From Shewanella frigidimarina (GTDB lineage: Bacteria > Pseudomonadota > Gammaproteobacteria > Enterobacterales > Shewanellaceae): a stretch of DNA of 64,000 nt. Positions 46,542 through 57,197 of this stretch are shown here, piece after piece. Position 1 is the stretch's first letter. Every line of letters starts with the position of its first letter. Both the position numbers and the translations under genes were made by a program. The stretch is taken from assembly GCF_003797125.1 (NCBI RefSeq), contig NZ_RKKE01000001.1, positions 1 to 64,000 of the forward strand. Reading direction: 5' to 3'. Below the pieces are notes generated by a model. It searched no databases. It was not told the origin of the DNA and worked only from the letters and a program-made list of their open reading frames with translations.

Positions 46542-48104
46542 TTAATGTGTGCTTTGTGCAGGTTCATCTGGCATTTGCTGCTGTATCTCAACAAACTTAT
46601 CAAGCAAGGTTAAACTGGCATCACACATCAAAGGATCAAATTGCTTACCTGACTGCTCAATTAAATAATCTCTTACTTTTTCAGCTGACCAGGCGTCTTT
46701 ATAACTGCGTTTTGACAAAAGTGCATCAATCACATCGACAATAGCCATAATGCGACCTTCAATAGGTATAGCATCAGCAACTAACCCACGAGGATAGCCA
46801 TTACCGTCCCATCGTTCATGGTGTGTATAGGCAATGCGAGCGCCCATTTTGGCTATGATACGATTTGATGCCGCAAGTAAGTTGTAGCCTTTTTCTGCAT
46901 GGGTTTTCATTATCTCCCACTCGCTATCGGTCAACTTACCTGGTTTATGTAAAATGCTTTCAGGAATACCTATTTTACCCACATCATGCAAAGGGGCGGC
47001 ATAGCGCATGGTTTCAACAAAATCATCGTTCATACCAATATAGTTAGCCAGCATTTCACTCATCACCGCCACACGCCTTACATGAGCACCGGTTTCTTTA
47101 CTGCGCTGCTCAATCGCATCACCAATAATTAAGATCAGTTCGCGTTGTGTTTGTTGGACGTTTTCTTTGCTTGAAAGGTTTTCAAAGGTCAGACTGACGT
47201 TAGCGGCAAATAATTCAAGGATCCTGACTTGCAACGGTGTTAATGCGCTGTCGTGTTGGAGGTATAAAATACTGGTTACATCTTGGCCAAATTTATAAAA
47301 GCCTACATAAATATTATCGTGAACTATCGACTTCTCTAAACTAATGGCTTCAATAATATACTCTTTTACTTCACCCGGAAGTGATTGGACATTTTCTATT
47401 TCAGAGTAACTGACCATATTGCCAGTCGCTGCTAATAGGTTCATATGAGTATCTTGGTAGAGATCTTTACGAAAACTGGTTAAATAGAGCGCTGAACTAT
47501 TCAAATTAAGTAATTGCAATGTTTGTTCAAGAACGGCACTGCCGAAATTGTGCAGTGTATGGCTTAATAGCACTGAAGAAGAAGCTTGGATGACTTTCTC
47601 CATCCCAAGCTGACTTTGTTCAATTGTTTTAATATCACGGTATGAACGCAAGGAAGCATAAACACACGATTTAAGTTTGGTAGCGGTTAATTCAGTTTTT
47701 GCTTTGTAGTCATTGATATCAAACTCTCTGATCACCCTTTCTTCAGGAGCACAGCCCGGCTGGCCAGTGCGAAGAATAATCCTTGTACTGTGATTATTTA
47801 ACGCACCTCGAATACGTTCAATTAAATCGAGCCCCGCGTGATCGTTTTCCATCACAACATCGATAAATGCAAGCGCGATATCAGGCTCATCACGTAGTAA
47901 AATGAATCCTTCTTCAGCGCTAAAACTTGAATAAAAAGCGAGTTTTCTCCCTTCTAACTCAAAATGACTCAATGCGAACTTAGTCACATCATGTATGCCT
48001 GGTTCATCATCAATGATGGCAATCTTCCAAGGAGAAAGTTGCTTTGCTTTATTTACTGTATCGTTATCAACCGATACTGCTGATGTTGTCTTAAACAGAG
48101 CCAC
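46542..48104 (-). CDS. response regulator with HD-GYP cyclic-di-GMP phosphodiesterase domain
   Basis: 520 residues: receiver domain (about 25-150; IIDDEP and phosphoacceptor Asp82 in FIDVVMEN), a DUF3369-like sensory region (about 170-310), and an HD-GYP domain (about 325-505). Catalytic motifs are HDVGKIGIP and [11 protein letters not shown]. This class hydrolyses cyclic di-GMP. It is the first gene of a two-gene unit with the GAF kinase, so c-di-GMP breakdown is probably controlled by that kinase. Confidence 0.92.
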   Translation of the reverse strand: MALFKTTSAVSVDNDTVNKAKQLSPWKIAIIDDEPGIHDVTKFALSHFELEGRKLAFYSSFSAEEGFILLRDEPDIALAFIDVVMENDHAGLDLIERIRGALNNHSTRIILRTGQPGCAPEERVIREFDINDYKAKTELTATKLKSCVYASLRSYRDIKTIEQSQLGMEKVIQASSSVLLSHTLHNFGSAVLEQTLQLLNLNSSALYLTSFRKDLYQDTHMNLLAATGNMVSYSEIENVQSLPGEVKEYIIEAISLEKSIVHDNIYVGFYKFGQDVTSILYLQHDSALTPLQVRILELFAANVSLTFENLSSKENVQQTQRELILIIGDAIEQRSKETGAHVRRVAVMSEMLANYIGMNDDFVETMRYAAPLHDVGKIGIPESILHKPGKLTDSEWEIMKTHAEKGYNLLAASNRIIAKMGARIAYTHHERWDGNGYPRGLVADAIPIEGRIMAIVDVIDALLSKRSYKDAWSAEKVRDYLIEQSGKQFDPLMCDASLTLLDKFVEIQQQMPDEPAQSTH

Positions 48105-48460
48105 ATGCCATCCTTAAAATTGGATTATCAACGAGTGTTAATTAACAAAAAATTAACACGTAACCATCGAAACATCAAAAAATTATGATGTGCTCATTCC
48201 TGATCCACATCATTTAAGTAAATATAGACATACGAGAAAAAAACCAGTTTAGATCTTATTATCTATCTCGATTTACTTTGTACAGGGGCGATCATATCCA
48301 TGTTCTACTGTTCATTTTTAAGAGGTTTACGCCTAGAATAAATAGAATATTGATAAAGTATAGACAATAAATAACATAGTCGACTTATTGGTAGCTGGTG
48401 TATAACACAAAAAGAATTCATACTAGAATCAAGCATGCTTAACAGATTAAAGGATCGAGA
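48105..48460. other. intergenic region between divergent regulator and lipase genes
   Basis: A 356-bp AT-rich stretch between divergent genes. It must hold both promoters, but I saw no convincing operator, repeat or RNA. Confidence 0.5.
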
Positions 48461-49594
48461 TTGCCAGTATCAACAGCATTAGTACTAGGAGGTGGTGGGG
48501 CCAGGGCTGCTTATCAAATTGGCGTATTAAAAGCGCTAGTGCAGTTTTACCCGCGCAATCATAATGTCCCATTTGATATTATTTGTGGTACATCTGCTGG
48601 TGCCATTAATGCAATATCGATAGCAACCCATGCATCTTGCTTCCATTTAGCCATAAAAAAACTGGATTGGGTGTGGCGTCATTTTGAAACCCATAAAGTC
48701 TATCGCACGTCTATCCCTCAAGTGTTGAGACATTTGGGACGAATGGCTATCAAAGGTCTTCAAGATGACAAAGTCAATACTGATGCAGGTAGCCTGCTGG
48801 ATAATCAACCCTTACGAGAGTTGCTGAATAATCTTATCGATTTTAAAAGAATTGATCGTAATATTGGTAATGATGCACTCAAAGCTATCAGTATCGACTC
48901 CTCATGCTACAACAATTCACGTTCATATACTTTCTATCAAGGTAACGAACACATTGATGATTGGCAACGTGCTAGACGAGTCGGTATTCGCAGTTTATTA
49001 AATACTGAGCACTTACTTGCAAGCTCAGCTATTCCGATGGTATTCCCATCAATTAAACTTAATCAAGCCTATTATGGTGATGGGTCTGTCCATCAATTAT
49101 CACCACTATCAAGCCCAATCCACCTTGGCGCTAATAAAATATTTGTGATTAATTTAGACAGCCCACACAAACACTTTCCCATCGAGTTTGAATATCACCC
49201 TAAAACAGCAACAATCGCCGGACATTTATTAGATACCATTTTTTCGGATACATTGAACAGCGATTTAGAGCGTCTGCAACGGGTCAACAACACCTTATCA
49301 ATGATATCCCCACAAGACCGTGAAACCTTGAACTTACGCCATATCGATACTTTAGTGATGAAACCAAGTCAAGATTTAAGCCGAATTGCGGAACGGTTTT
49401 ATGATGACATGCCTTTTGCAATCAAAACTTTATTGAAATTATTTGGTATTAACAGACAGTCTGACTCAAGTATTGTGTCGTACTTATTATTCGAAAAAAG
49501 CTATACCACCACCTTGATTGATTTAGGCTATCAAGATGCAATGGATAGAATTGATGAAATAAAACAATTTTTCGATATACAGACTAAAGTTTAA
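48461..49594 (+). CDS. patatin-like phospholipase
   Basis: A 377-residue serine hydrolase with a Ser-Asp dyad. Oxyanion motif GGGGARAAYQ (10-19), nucleophile Ser45 in GTSAG, and Asp207 in YGDGS. The start is TTG at 48461 with AAGGA 6 nt upstream. No signal peptide is visible, so the protein is cytosolic or secreted by another route. Stands alone. Confidence 0.9.
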   Translation: MPVSTALVLGGGGARAAYQIGVLKALVQFYPRNHNVPFDIICGTSAGAINAISIATHASCFHLAIKKLDWVWRHFETHKVYRTSIPQVLRHLGRMAIKGLQDDKVNTDAGSLLDNQPLRELLNNLIDFKRIDRNIGNDALKAISIDSSCYNNSRSYTFYQGNEHIDDWQRARRVGIRSLLNTEHLLASSAIPMVFPSIKLNQAYYGDGSVHQLSPLSSPIHLGANKIFVINLDSPHKHFPIEFEYHPKTATIAGHLLDTIFSDTLNSDLERLQRVNNTLSMISPQDRETLNLRHIDTLVMKPSQDLSRIAERFYDDMPFAIKTLLKLFGINRQSDSSIVSYLLFEKSYTTTLIDLGYQDAMDRIDEIKQFFDIQTKV

Positions 49595-49869
49595 CCATTA
49601 AGACTTAAAATCTATGATATACCTATATATTAACATCGGAAATTAGCATCGGGATCAATAGGTAATAAAAGCGCAAGAGCGCTTTGCTTATCTATACTAA
49701 AATCATCATCGTCATACAAGTTTAACTTGAGTCAAATAGACATGCTTTACATAGTCACTTCCATAAAAGTGGATATTATTTTAAATTGTTAATCATTAAC
49801 TTGAGACACAGAACATCAAAACTGCCGAGCGTTACATGCGCGACAATTTTGTATCTAAAAGGATTTTAG

Positions 49870-50298
49870 ATGAAAAATTTATGGATAATGATCGCATTAA
49901 TAATCGTCGGTTGCGGCCAACAAGACATCTCAACTATAGATACCACTTCAAGTAGTAAAACAACTTTGCAATGGCAAGGTGTATATCATGGTGTATTCCC
50001 TTGTCCGAGTTGTGATGGGATGGATACCACTCTTGAACTAACCCAACCGAACCAATATACCATCCACACAATTCGTTTAGGCACTGATCCCAATCCTTAT
50101 CGTGGTAGTGGAACATTCAAATGGGATCAAAGCGGTAATATTATCATTTTAGATCGTGGGCATATTTATCAAGTCTATTCCGATCATTTATATTTGTTAG
50201 ATGTAAAATTTAGGCGAATTAAAGGCCCAGACGCAGATCGATACAGGGTCGATAAAATCGAAGGACTAGGCCAGCAAATATCCCCCCCCCAACGCTGA
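49870..50298 (+). CDS. NlpE-like lipoprotein
   Basis: A 142-residue lipoprotein, lipobox IIVGC (Cys15). The NlpE N-terminal domain signature WQGVYHGVFPCPSCDGMDT (with CPSC at 45-48, the CxxC motif of NlpE) is followed by beta-strands. The C-terminal OB-fold domain of E. coli NlpE is missing, so it is a single-domain form. NlpE senses envelope and copper stress through Cpx. A run of nine C lies close to the 3' end (50282-50290). Confidence 0.82.
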   Translation: MKNLWIMIALIIVGCGQQDISTIDTTSSSKTTLQWQGVYHGVFPCPSCDGMDTTLELTQPNQYTIHTIRLGTDPNPYRGSGTFKWDQSGNIIILDRGHIYQVYSDHLYLLDVKFRRIKGPDADRYRVDKIEGLGQQISPPQR

Positions 50299-50375
50299 AT
50301 AACATCAATAACAAACCTGCTTAATTGATCTTAGCTGTGCTAAGATTATTTTATTAGTCACTTAAAGAAAGTTTG

Positions 50376-51263
50376 ATGAGAAAAGGCATTTTATTAGCTG
50401 GAGGTTCAGGCACTCGGCTATACCCTATCACCCAAGTGGTTTGTAAACAGCTATTACCCATTTACGATAAACCGATGGTTTATTATCCTTTGTGCACTCT
50501 TATGCAAGCTGGTATTACTGATATTTTGCTTATTTGTGCCCCTTCAGATTTAGCTCTTTTCAAAGCACTTTTGGACAATGGCCATCAATGGGGTATTAAC
50601 ATTGAATTTGCAACACAAGCAAAGCCTGAAGGGCTTGCACAAGCACTTATTATTGCCGAACCCTTTTTAGCTGGCAGCCCTTGTGCAATGATTTTAGGGG
50701 ATAATTTATTTTACGGACACCAATTGCAACATATATTGCAAGCCGTAAATGAAATGTCTTGCGCAACCGTATTTGGCTACCATGTTGCTAACCCTCAAGC
50801 ATATGGTGTCATTGAGTTCAGTGAAAATAATCACGTCATATCGATTACAGAAAAACCAACAGAACCTAAATCTCATTTTGCGATGCCTGGACTGTATTTT
50901 TTTGACAGCCATGCCAGCGAGTACGCAAAAACAGTCACCCCATCTCTACGAGGTGAACTTGAAATAGTCGACGTAATTAATCAATATTTAGAACTCGATA
51001 ACCTGAATGTTAAAATATTAAGCCGAGGTACAGCTTGGTTAGACACTGGCACACCAGATGCGATAGCAGAAGCAACTCAGTACATAGCTGCCATAGAAAA
51101 ACGTCAAGGATTAAAAGTTTCTTGTCCTGAAGAAATAGCGTATTCAATGGGATTGATAGATCATTTTCAACTCAAAATTCTGGCTGAACCACTCCTAAAG
51201 AGTGGTTATGGTGAGTATCTACTGTCTTTATTAGATAAGAACTTTCCTGATGAAATATATTAA
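50376..51263 (+). CDS. rfbA: glucose-1-phosphate thymidylyltransferase
   Basis: First enzyme of dTDP-L-rhamnose synthesis: glucose 1-phosphate plus dTTP gives dTDP-glucose. 295 residues from ATG 50376. N-terminal nucleotide-binding LAGGSGTRLYPIT and KQLLPIYDKPMVYYPL, then LGDNLFYG and RGTAWLDTGTP. First of four overlapping genes in the order A-C-B-D. Confidence 0.95.
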   Translation: MRKGILLAGGSGTRLYPITQVVCKQLLPIYDKPMVYYPLCTLMQAGITDILLICAPSDLALFKALLDNGHQWGINIEFATQAKPEGLAQALIIAEPFLAGSPCAMILGDNLFYGHQLQHILQAVNEMSCATVFGYHVANPQAYGVIEFSENNHVISITEKPTEPKSHFAMPGLYFFDSHASEYAKTVTPSLRGELEIVDVINQYLELDNLNVKILSRGTAWLDTGTPDAIAEATQYIAAIEKRQGLKVSCPEEIAYSMGLIDHFQLKILAEPLLKSGYGEYLLSLLDKNFPDEIY

Positions 51264-51819
51264 CACTCACCTCGAAGGCGTGATGATTTTTAGTCCACGT
51301 AAGTTCATTGATGAACGCGGTTTTTTTATGGAAACATTACGCCAAAATGGCTTTAGTGATGCATTTATCCAAAACAATATGGATGTCCCTCAGCTCGTTC
51401 AAGAGAATCAATCTCGCTCGGTGAACAATGTTTTACGCGGACTGCATTTTCAGCAGCACTTTCCTCAGGGTAAATTAATCCGTGTGCCCAGAGGTACTAT
51501 CTTTGACGTTGCTGTCGATATTCGTCAAGAGTCTAAAACATTTGGCCAGTGGATAGGTCAGGAAATTTCCGACGAAAATGGTTATCAAATGTGGATCCCG
51601 GCAGGATTTGCACACGGCTTTTACGTATTGTCTGACATCGCTGATATTATTTATAAATGTTCACAATATTATCAACCAGACGATGAGCAAACCATCGCAT
51701 GGAATGACCCCATACTCAATATACAATGGCCTTTAAAACAGCACCCTGCTCCTATCGTCTCAGACAAAGATAATCCGACCATAAACCCTAAGATAATCTC
51801 ATTTGGTCTCATAAAATGA
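51250..51819 (+). CDS. rfbC: dTDP-4-dehydrorhamnose 3,5-epimerase
   Basis: Cupin-fold epimerase, third step of dTDP-L-rhamnose synthesis. 189 residues. Motifs are [29 protein letters not shown] with the catalytic His, and [11 protein letters not shown]. Overlaps rfbA by 14 bp and rfbB by 4 bp. Confidence 0.95.
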   Translation: MKYINTHLEGVMIFSPRKFIDERGFFMETLRQNGFSDAFIQNNMDVPQLVQENQSRSVNNVLRGLHFQQHFPQGKLIRVPRGTIFDVAVDIRQESKTFGQWIGQEISDENGYQMWIPAGFAHGFYVLSDIADIIYKCSQYYQPDDEQTIAWNDPILNIQWPLKQHPAPIVSDKDNPTINPKIISFGLIK

Positions 51820-52847
51820 CATATAAAAACGGACAAGCACTCACAATCTTGATTACTGGTGGTTGTGGGTTTATTGGTTCTGCATTAATCCGATTTATCC
51901 TAGGCTTTACGAATCACAGCGTCATTAATATCGATAAACTGACATATGCCGCTAATCCTCAAAGCCTTAAGATGATAAATAAAAGTGAACGATATCATTT
52001 CATCGAAGGTGATATCTGTAATGGCACATTATTAACAGAAGTGTTTAATCGGTTTCAACCCGATGCCGTGATGCATTTGGCGGCGGAGACTCATGTTGAT
52101 CGATCCATTTCAGGCTCAGCTGAATTTATTCAAACCAATATAGTAGGCACGTATCAACTACTAGAAGCCAGCAGGCAATTTTATAATGGCTTATCTAGCG
52201 ATAAGGCTAGGCAATTTCGTTTTCACCATATTTCGACAGATGAAGTGTTCGGAGATTTACCCGATACCGGATATTTCAATGAACAAAGCGCCTACTCCCC
52301 AAGTTCGCCATATTCCGCAAGTAAAGCATCAAGTGATCACCTAGTGAAAGCTTGGCATCGAACCTATGGTTTACCAACTTTGATCAGTTATTGCTCAAAT
52401 AATTACGGCCCATACCAACATCCTGAAAAACTTATCCCGCTCACCATTACCCGAGCCCTTGCGGGTAAAATAATTCCTATTTATGGTAATGGCCAACAAG
52501 TTCGAGACTGGCTTTTTGTTGATGATCACGTTGAAGCGTTAATCACGATATTAACCTTAGGTAACGTGGGTGAAACTTATACTGTTGGCGGTAATAATGA
52601 ACAAACTAATATTCAGGTTGTGGCATCAATTTGCCAACAACTAACCCAATTAGTGCCGAATCATCAGTTGGCAAGTAGCAATGGTTTTTCCTCACTCATT
52701 CAACATATTACTGATAGACCGGGGCACGATCGCCGCTATGCTATTGATGCGAGTAAATTGGCTACTACATTGCATTGGACACCAAAACATAACTTCTCGG
52801 ATGGTTTACGCCAAACCGTCCAGTGGTATTTGGCTCACTATCAATGA
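51816..52847 (+). CDS. rfbB: dTDP-glucose 4,6-dehydratase
   Basis: NAD-dependent short-chain dehydrogenase fold enzyme, second step of the pathway. 343 residues. Rossmann motif [25 protein letters not shown] with the catalytic Asp-Glu, and [10 protein letters not shown] with the Tyr-x3-Lys pair. ATGA overlaps with both neighbours. Confidence 0.95.
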   Translation: MTYKNGQALTILITGGCGFIGSALIRFILGFTNHSVINIDKLTYAANPQSLKMINKSERYHFIEGDICNGTLLTEVFNRFQPDAVMHLAAETHVDRSISGSAEFIQTNIVGTYQLLEASRQFYNGLSSDKARQFRFHHISTDEVFGDLPDTGYFNEQSAYSPSSPYSASKASSDHLVKAWHRTYGLPTLISYCSNNYGPYQHPEKLIPLTITRALAGKIIPIYGNGQQVRDWLFVDDHVEALITILTLGNVGETYTVGGNNEQTNIQVVASICQQLTQLVPNHQLASSNGFSSLIQHITDRPGHDRRYAIDASKLATTLHWTPKHNFSDGLRQTVQWYLAHYQ

Positions 52848-53746
52848 AAATATTAACGTTTGGTCAAACAGGTCAACTCGCCAGAGCCTTAAAACGTGCT
52901 CAACCCAAAACTGTAGAACTAATCCAACTGAGCCATCAACAAGTTGATATTACTCAGCCACAGCTTATTGATGAAGCGTTAGCTTTTTATCGGCCCGATA
53001 TCATCATTAACTGCGCGGCTTATACTGACGTAGAAAAAGCACAAATAAACCCAGTCGCAGCAATGCAAATCAATGCATTGGCCGTTGAGTATATGGCAAA
53101 AGCAGCCAGTCATTATGGAATCAAACTAATTCAATTGTCGACTGATTATGTATTCGATGGTCGCTCATCGACACCTTATTCAGTGACACAAAAACCATCA
53201 GCCATTAATGCTTATGGGCAGTCAAAATTACTCGCCGAAGAGACATTATTGAGCTATCAATCTGCTCTATTTTGTATTGTGCGAACTTCTTGGCTTTACC
53301 ATCACAGCGGCAATAATTTTGTTACCACTATGCTAAAGTTAATGACGCAGTCACATAATCAACAAACGATAGGATCAAGCGCAGACAACCCCATCAAAGT
53401 TGTTAACGACCAAACGGGCAGCCCGACAATGGTTGACGATTTTGCACGTTTTCTGTGGAAACTGTGTTCACAAAAACAATGGTCAGCGATTTACCATTGG
53501 AGTAATTCAGGTAAGTGTACTTGGTATGAGTTTGCTCAAGAGATCAAAACACAAGGAATAGCGTTAGGCTTATTACCTCAGTCAATTTATTTACAACCTA
53601 TTACATCAGAACAATATGCTTCTATCGTTAATAGACCCGCTTTCAGTGTGTTAGACACCCGCTTATCACACACACTCGCCATACCAAAACCTTGGCAACA
53701 ACAATTAGCTCAATGCCTTAATGAGCTGGTGCTGAGTAAAGTTTGA
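52844..53746 (+). CDS. rfbD: dTDP-4-dehydrorhamnose reductase
   Basis: Last step: NAD(P)H-dependent reduction to dTDP-L-rhamnose. 300 residues from ATG 52844, overlapping the rfbB stop. Motifs are [30 protein letters not shown] and YGQSKLLAE. No rhamnosyltransferase or O-antigen gene follows, so the four genes form an isolated nucleotide-sugar unit here. Confidence 0.95.
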   Translation: MKILTFGQTGQLARALKRAQPKTVELIQLSHQQVDITQPQLIDEALAFYRPDIIINCAAYTDVEKAQINPVAAMQINALAVEYMAKAASHYGIKLIQLSTDYVFDGRSSTPYSVTQKPSAINAYGQSKLLAEETLLSYQSALFCIVRTSWLYHHSGNNFVTTMLKLMTQSHNQQTIGSSADNPIKVVNDQTGSPTMVDDFARFLWKLCSQKQWSAIYHWSNSGKCTWYEFAQEIKTQGIALGLLPQSIYLQPITSEQYASIVNRPAFSVLDTRLSHTLAIPKPWQQQLAQCLNELVLSKV

Positions 53747-53862
53747 TTGTTTACAGTAAAAAATGAATTGTCATATCAGTGTCATCTTTACGTGCAATAA
53801 TTTTTACCATCAAGGATGAAATATTTCGCTTTAGCTTGTCATTAACTTTAGGTAAAAAGAGG

Positions 53863-53882
53863 CTGTACCAACAGAGGTACAG
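53863..53882 (+). other. leader hairpin before the 53-residue gene
   Basis: CTGTACC-AACAGA-GGTACAG is a 7-bp perfect stem ending about 18 bp before the ATG of the small gene. It lacks a T run, so it is more likely a leader element than a terminator of rfb. Confidence 0.5.
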
Positions 53883-53900
53883 TTATCTGGAATGTTGAAA

Positions 53901-54062
53901 ATGTCACACTCATTTGAATTTGATGAAGATGATGCGCCATGGGGCGATAACATCAAGGGAAAACCAAAATCGAAAAAAGTAAAGCAACGCCGCCGTGATA
54001 CTAAGCGCCGTTACTTTGACGATAATGCAGAAATGGAGTTCGCGCCTGCTAAGTGGAAATAA
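53901..54062 (+). CDS. 53-residue charged small protein
   Basis: Short gene beginning MSHSFEFDEDDAPWGDN, with an acidic N terminus, a basic centre (KPKSKKVKQRRRDTKRR) and an acidic/hydrophobic end (NAEMEFAPAKWK). GGAA lies 8 nt upstream; an in-frame ATG at 53892 is possible. It has its own leader hairpin and terminator, which argues for a real gene. The basic centre suggests RNA or ribosome binding, but no family is recognised. Confidence 0.75.
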   Translation: MSHSFEFDEDDAPWGDNIKGKPKSKKVKQRRRDTKRRYFDDNAEMEFAPAKWK

Positions 54063-54090
54063 TTTAACAGGATTTTCTCATCAAGTTTAA

Positions 54091-54119
54091 AAAGCAAGTT
54101 GCCTGCAACTTGCTTTTTT
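54091..54119 (+). terminator. terminator of the 53-residue gene
   Basis: AAAGCAAGTTGC-CT-GCAACTTGCTTTTTT, a 12-bp stem and T6, 28 bp after the stop. Confidence 0.92.
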
Positions 54120-54217
54120 GTTGAAATAAAAATGGCCTTGACGAACTCACGACCATTTAAATAAAACTTTGGACGATGCTAAATCAGTAGTTTACTGATG
54201 TAACAAGTATTGCCACT

Positions 54218-55615
54218 TTACAGATAAAATATGGTGGCTAATCCCAAGAAAGTAAAAAAGCCTACAACGTCGGTTACGGTGGTCAAAATAACCGAACCAG
54301 ATAACGCCGCATCTTGATTAAAGCGCTGTAAGATCATCGGCACCATCACACCAGCAATAGCAGCAACAGCCATATTCACTAAAATAGCACAGGCAATAAC
54401 TACACCCATTATCGTATCGTTAAACCACCATCCGGCAATAATACCGATGACAATTGACCACAACATACCATTTAGCGCACCGATACCGAGTTCGTTTTTC
54501 ATCAACGACATCACGTTACCAGCAGAAATCTGACCCATTGCCATACCGCGGATCATTAACGTTAACGACTGGCTACCTGCAATGCCCCCCATTGAAGCCA
54601 CAATTGGCATCAATACCGCTAACGCGACGACTTGCGACAATACATTTTCGAATAATCCGATGGTAGCAGATGCTAAAAATGCTGTGAGTAAGTTAATCCC
54701 TAGCCACACGGCACGACGCTTTGCTCCCACCACAATTGGGGCGAATAAATCGTCGTGTTCATCCATACCAGCAGTTGCCATTAATTGTGCTTCGTAATGT
54801 TCACGCACTAATGCTGTAGCTGTTCGCAGTGTCATTCGGCCAATTAATATACCGTCTTCATCGACAACCGGTAATTCAAGTTCGCGGCTATGTTCAATGG
54901 CTTCGGCTGCTTCGATCAAAGATGAATCAGCAGATATTACTCGGCTGTCATCCCATTTTAACACCTGCAATTGAGTATCAAGATCTGCAGTTCTGAAAAC
55001 GTCATAACGACGCACTGTACCTAAATATTTATCGTTTTGATCGACTAAAAAAAGATGGTCATTACAATCTAAGTCAATACGACGAAAAAAGCGTTGTCCT
55101 TGTGCTACGGTAGATGTAAGACTTAATGCCAACATCTGGTGATCAGCATAACGACCGATTTCATTTTCAGAATATTGGTCATATAGTTCGAAATGCTTAC
55201 GCTGACGTTCACCCATCTGTGCTAATGCACGATCGGTAATGTTGTCAGGTAATGAATCACTCCATTCAATAAGGTCTTCAGGACTTAATTGAGAAAAGAG
55301 TAAGTCTAATTCCTCATCTGGCATTTTCTTAACAATGCCTAAACGAGGATCGGCGCGCATTAAGTTTAGAACGTCTACACGCTCTTCAACATCGACTTGC
55401 TGCCAACGTTCATAACGTTCATCAAGCGGTAACGATTCTAATAATAAAGCAATTGTGCCTGGTTCTGCTTCAGTCAAGATTTCACTGAACACTTCGGCCT
55501 GTTCATCACCTTCGGCTTCAGTTAACAAATGTACCACGTGACTGACATCAGCCTGTGGTTGTGAACTGGTGTCGATTTCATCTTCAGAACTAAGTTCGTT
55601 CTTTAATTCACTCAT
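54218..55615 (-). CDS. mgtE: magnesium transporter MgtE
   Basis: Mg2+ channel/transporter, 465 residues from ATG 55615 (the frame continues to 55681, but AAGGG before 55615 decides). N-terminal MgtE domain (about 35-140, with LLLESLPLDERYERW), two CBS domains (about 145-270) that sense Mg2+, and five C-terminal helices with the pore motif PIVASMGGIAGSQS. Single gene. Confidence 0.94.
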   Translation of the reverse strand: MSELKNELSSEDEIDTSSQPQADVSHVVHLLTEAEGDEQAEVFSEILTEAEPGTIALLLESLPLDERYERWQQVDVEERVDVLNLMRADPRLGIVKKMPDEELDLLFSQLSPEDLIEWSDSLPDNITDRALAQMGERQRKHFELYDQYSENEIGRYADHQMLALSLTSTVAQGQRFFRRIDLDCNDHLFLVDQNDKYLGTVRRYDVFRTADLDTQLQVLKWDDSRVISADSSLIEAAEAIEHSRELELPVVDEDGILIGRMTLRTATALVREHYEAQLMATAGMDEHDDLFAPIVVGAKRRAVWLGINLLTAFLASATIGLFENVLSQVVALAVLMPIVASMGGIAGSQSLTLMIRGMAMGQISAGNVMSLMKNELGIGALNGMLWSIVIGIIAGWWFNDTIMGVVIACAILVNMAVAAIAGVMVPMILQRFNQDAALSGSVILTTVTDVVGFFTFLGLATIFYL

Positions 55616-55765
55616 CAGCCCGCCCTTAATTCTTGATAGTAAAATATGCGCAACTATATTGAAATTGATATTGATAAGCAAACAGATAAATTAGGTTGCC
55701 AACAACTTAATTGCCAGCTAAGCACTTTCCCATTATAGTTTACCTTTCATATAAAGGAGCATCAC

Positions 55766-56251
55766 ATGACCGCAGCAATTTACCCTATTTCCGTAAAAGA
55801 CATTCAAGGCAATGATGTTGTTATGGAGAGTTTTAAAGATAACGTTTTGCTTATTGTTAATACTGCAAGTAAATGTGGCTTCACTCCACAATACAAAGCA
55901 CTTGAAACACTATATCAACAGTATAAAGATCGCGGTTTAGTTATTTTAGGTTTTCCTTGTAATCAATTCGGCAAACAAGAACAAGGTAATGAAGATGAGA
56001 TCAGTCAATTTTGCGAACTAAACTTTGGCGTGACATTCCCATTATTTAGTAAAATTGAAGTCAATGGCAGTAACAGCCATCCGTTATATCAACATCTTAA
56101 AAAGTCTGCCAAAGGCCTTTTAGGTAGTGAGTCGATAAAATGGAACTTCACTAAGTTTTTAGTCGATAAACAAGGAAACGTGATTGAACGATATGCACCA
56201 ACCACAAAACCAGAAGATCTCAACGCTGTCATTGAAAAACTGCTTGGATAA
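55766..56251 (+). CDS. gpx: glutathione peroxidase-like thiol peroxidase
   Basis: Reduces hydrogen and organic peroxides in the cytoplasm. 161 residues. Catalytic Cys37 in [12 protein letters not shown] (cysteine, not selenocysteine), with [12 protein letters not shown] and [10 protein letters not shown] completing the Cys-Gln-Trp-Asn set. The second Cys in GFPCNQFG may be a resolving residue. Related to E. coli BtuE. AAGGAG lies upstream of the ATG. Confidence 0.94.
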   Translation: MTAAIYPISVKDIQGNDVVMESFKDNVLLIVNTASKCGFTPQYKALETLYQQYKDRGLVILGFPCNQFGKQEQGNEDEISQFCELNFGVTFPLFSKIEVNGSNSHPLYQHLKKSAKGLLGSESIKWNFTKFLVDKQGNVIERYAPTTKPEDLNAVIEKLLG

Positions 56252-56482
56252 TCATAACGTCTATAGCGTAATTGAGTACCGAGAATCAATGAAAGTGGGT
56301 TTGGGTAATTGATGTCATGTTAATCACCCAGCTTTTTACCCACAGCTTAGTACGAGACGATATTCATCAATAGCAGTACGTAAACGACATAAATTCATTA
56401 CAAAAGTGCAAGTTTTAAGTCACTGATAAATAATCAGTATAAAATTAATATCCATATTTTGATAAAAATATACATTTATATT

Positions 56483-56509
56483 GAACTTTTAAACCATTAG
56501 GTACTCAAA
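56483..56509 (+). promoter_or_regulatory. sigma-E-like promoter of unit A
   Basis: GAACTT (56483-56488), 16-bp spacer, TCAAA (56505-56509). This matches the RpoE consensus GGAACTT-N16-TCAAA except for the first G. Start expected near 56516. Confidence 0.75.
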
Positions 56510-56515
56510 CTTAAT

Positions 56516-56617
56516 AACAGTGATATTCACTTTTGTTCATCATCTCCCTGGGACTTCTAGCGCGGTCCCCTTGATCGCTAAGTCGATCGATAGGCAATCA
56601 TTTGATTGCCTTTTTTT
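56516..56617 (+). ncRNA. candidate sigma-E-dependent small RNA, unit A
   Basis: About 100 nt. The seed TGTTCATCATC (56534-56544) lies only 18 nt from the predicted 5' end. A hairpin GGGAC...GTCCC follows (56550-56569), then a Rho-independent terminator GGCAATCA-TT-TGATTGCC with T7 (56593-56617). The layout and the piece TTGTTCATCATC recall E. coli MicA (UUGUUAUCAUCAUCCCUG, from memory). Targets are unknown; outer-membrane protein mRNAs are the obvious guess for a sigma-E RNA. Confidence 0.65.
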
Positions 56618-57164
56618 ATGTCTGTTGATTGCACAACTCAACTAAAATGAGTTGCATGATCTAGCTGAGGTCTAGCCTAGTGATGTGTTTTCTATATAGA
56701 GAACTCAACATGGGATAATTACCGACTATCACACAGAGCTTTGCCTCCTAACTTGAGTGTATTGGCTTGAACTCAACACGCTATTAATGTGTCAATGCGC
56801 CCTACTAGCGTAAATTGACAAGTAGCAAAAATAGGCAAGTTTGATATTACCAACATGACATAAAACCATTCTCATCAATTTACCCCAGCTGTTATCAAGA
56901 GTTGGAGCTGACTAGCACTGCACATATTTATCACCTCACCTAAACAAGTGATACCGTTTAACTGACAGTAAGTAAGCTAATGAGTTTCGCTAAGTCGATT
57001 TCGATATTGAGAGCCCGAAATCTTTCTGTAAAACCAGTGCTTAGGATCTCGAAACAACAGATGTGATGTCATGATTAACATCGTTCACATAGCACAATAT
57101 TCGGTCACCAAAGAAGAATTAAACCCACCGATTATTTATTTTTAAATTTATTGCTTTATTTAAT

Positions 57165-57191
57165 GAACTTTTCTAATTAGCGTTAGTCAGA
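57165..57191 (+). promoter_or_regulatory. sigma-E-like promoter of unit B
   Basis: GAACTT (57165-57170), 16 bp, TCAGA (57187-57191). Start expected near 57198. Confidence 0.68.
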
Positions 57192-57197
57192 ATATAG

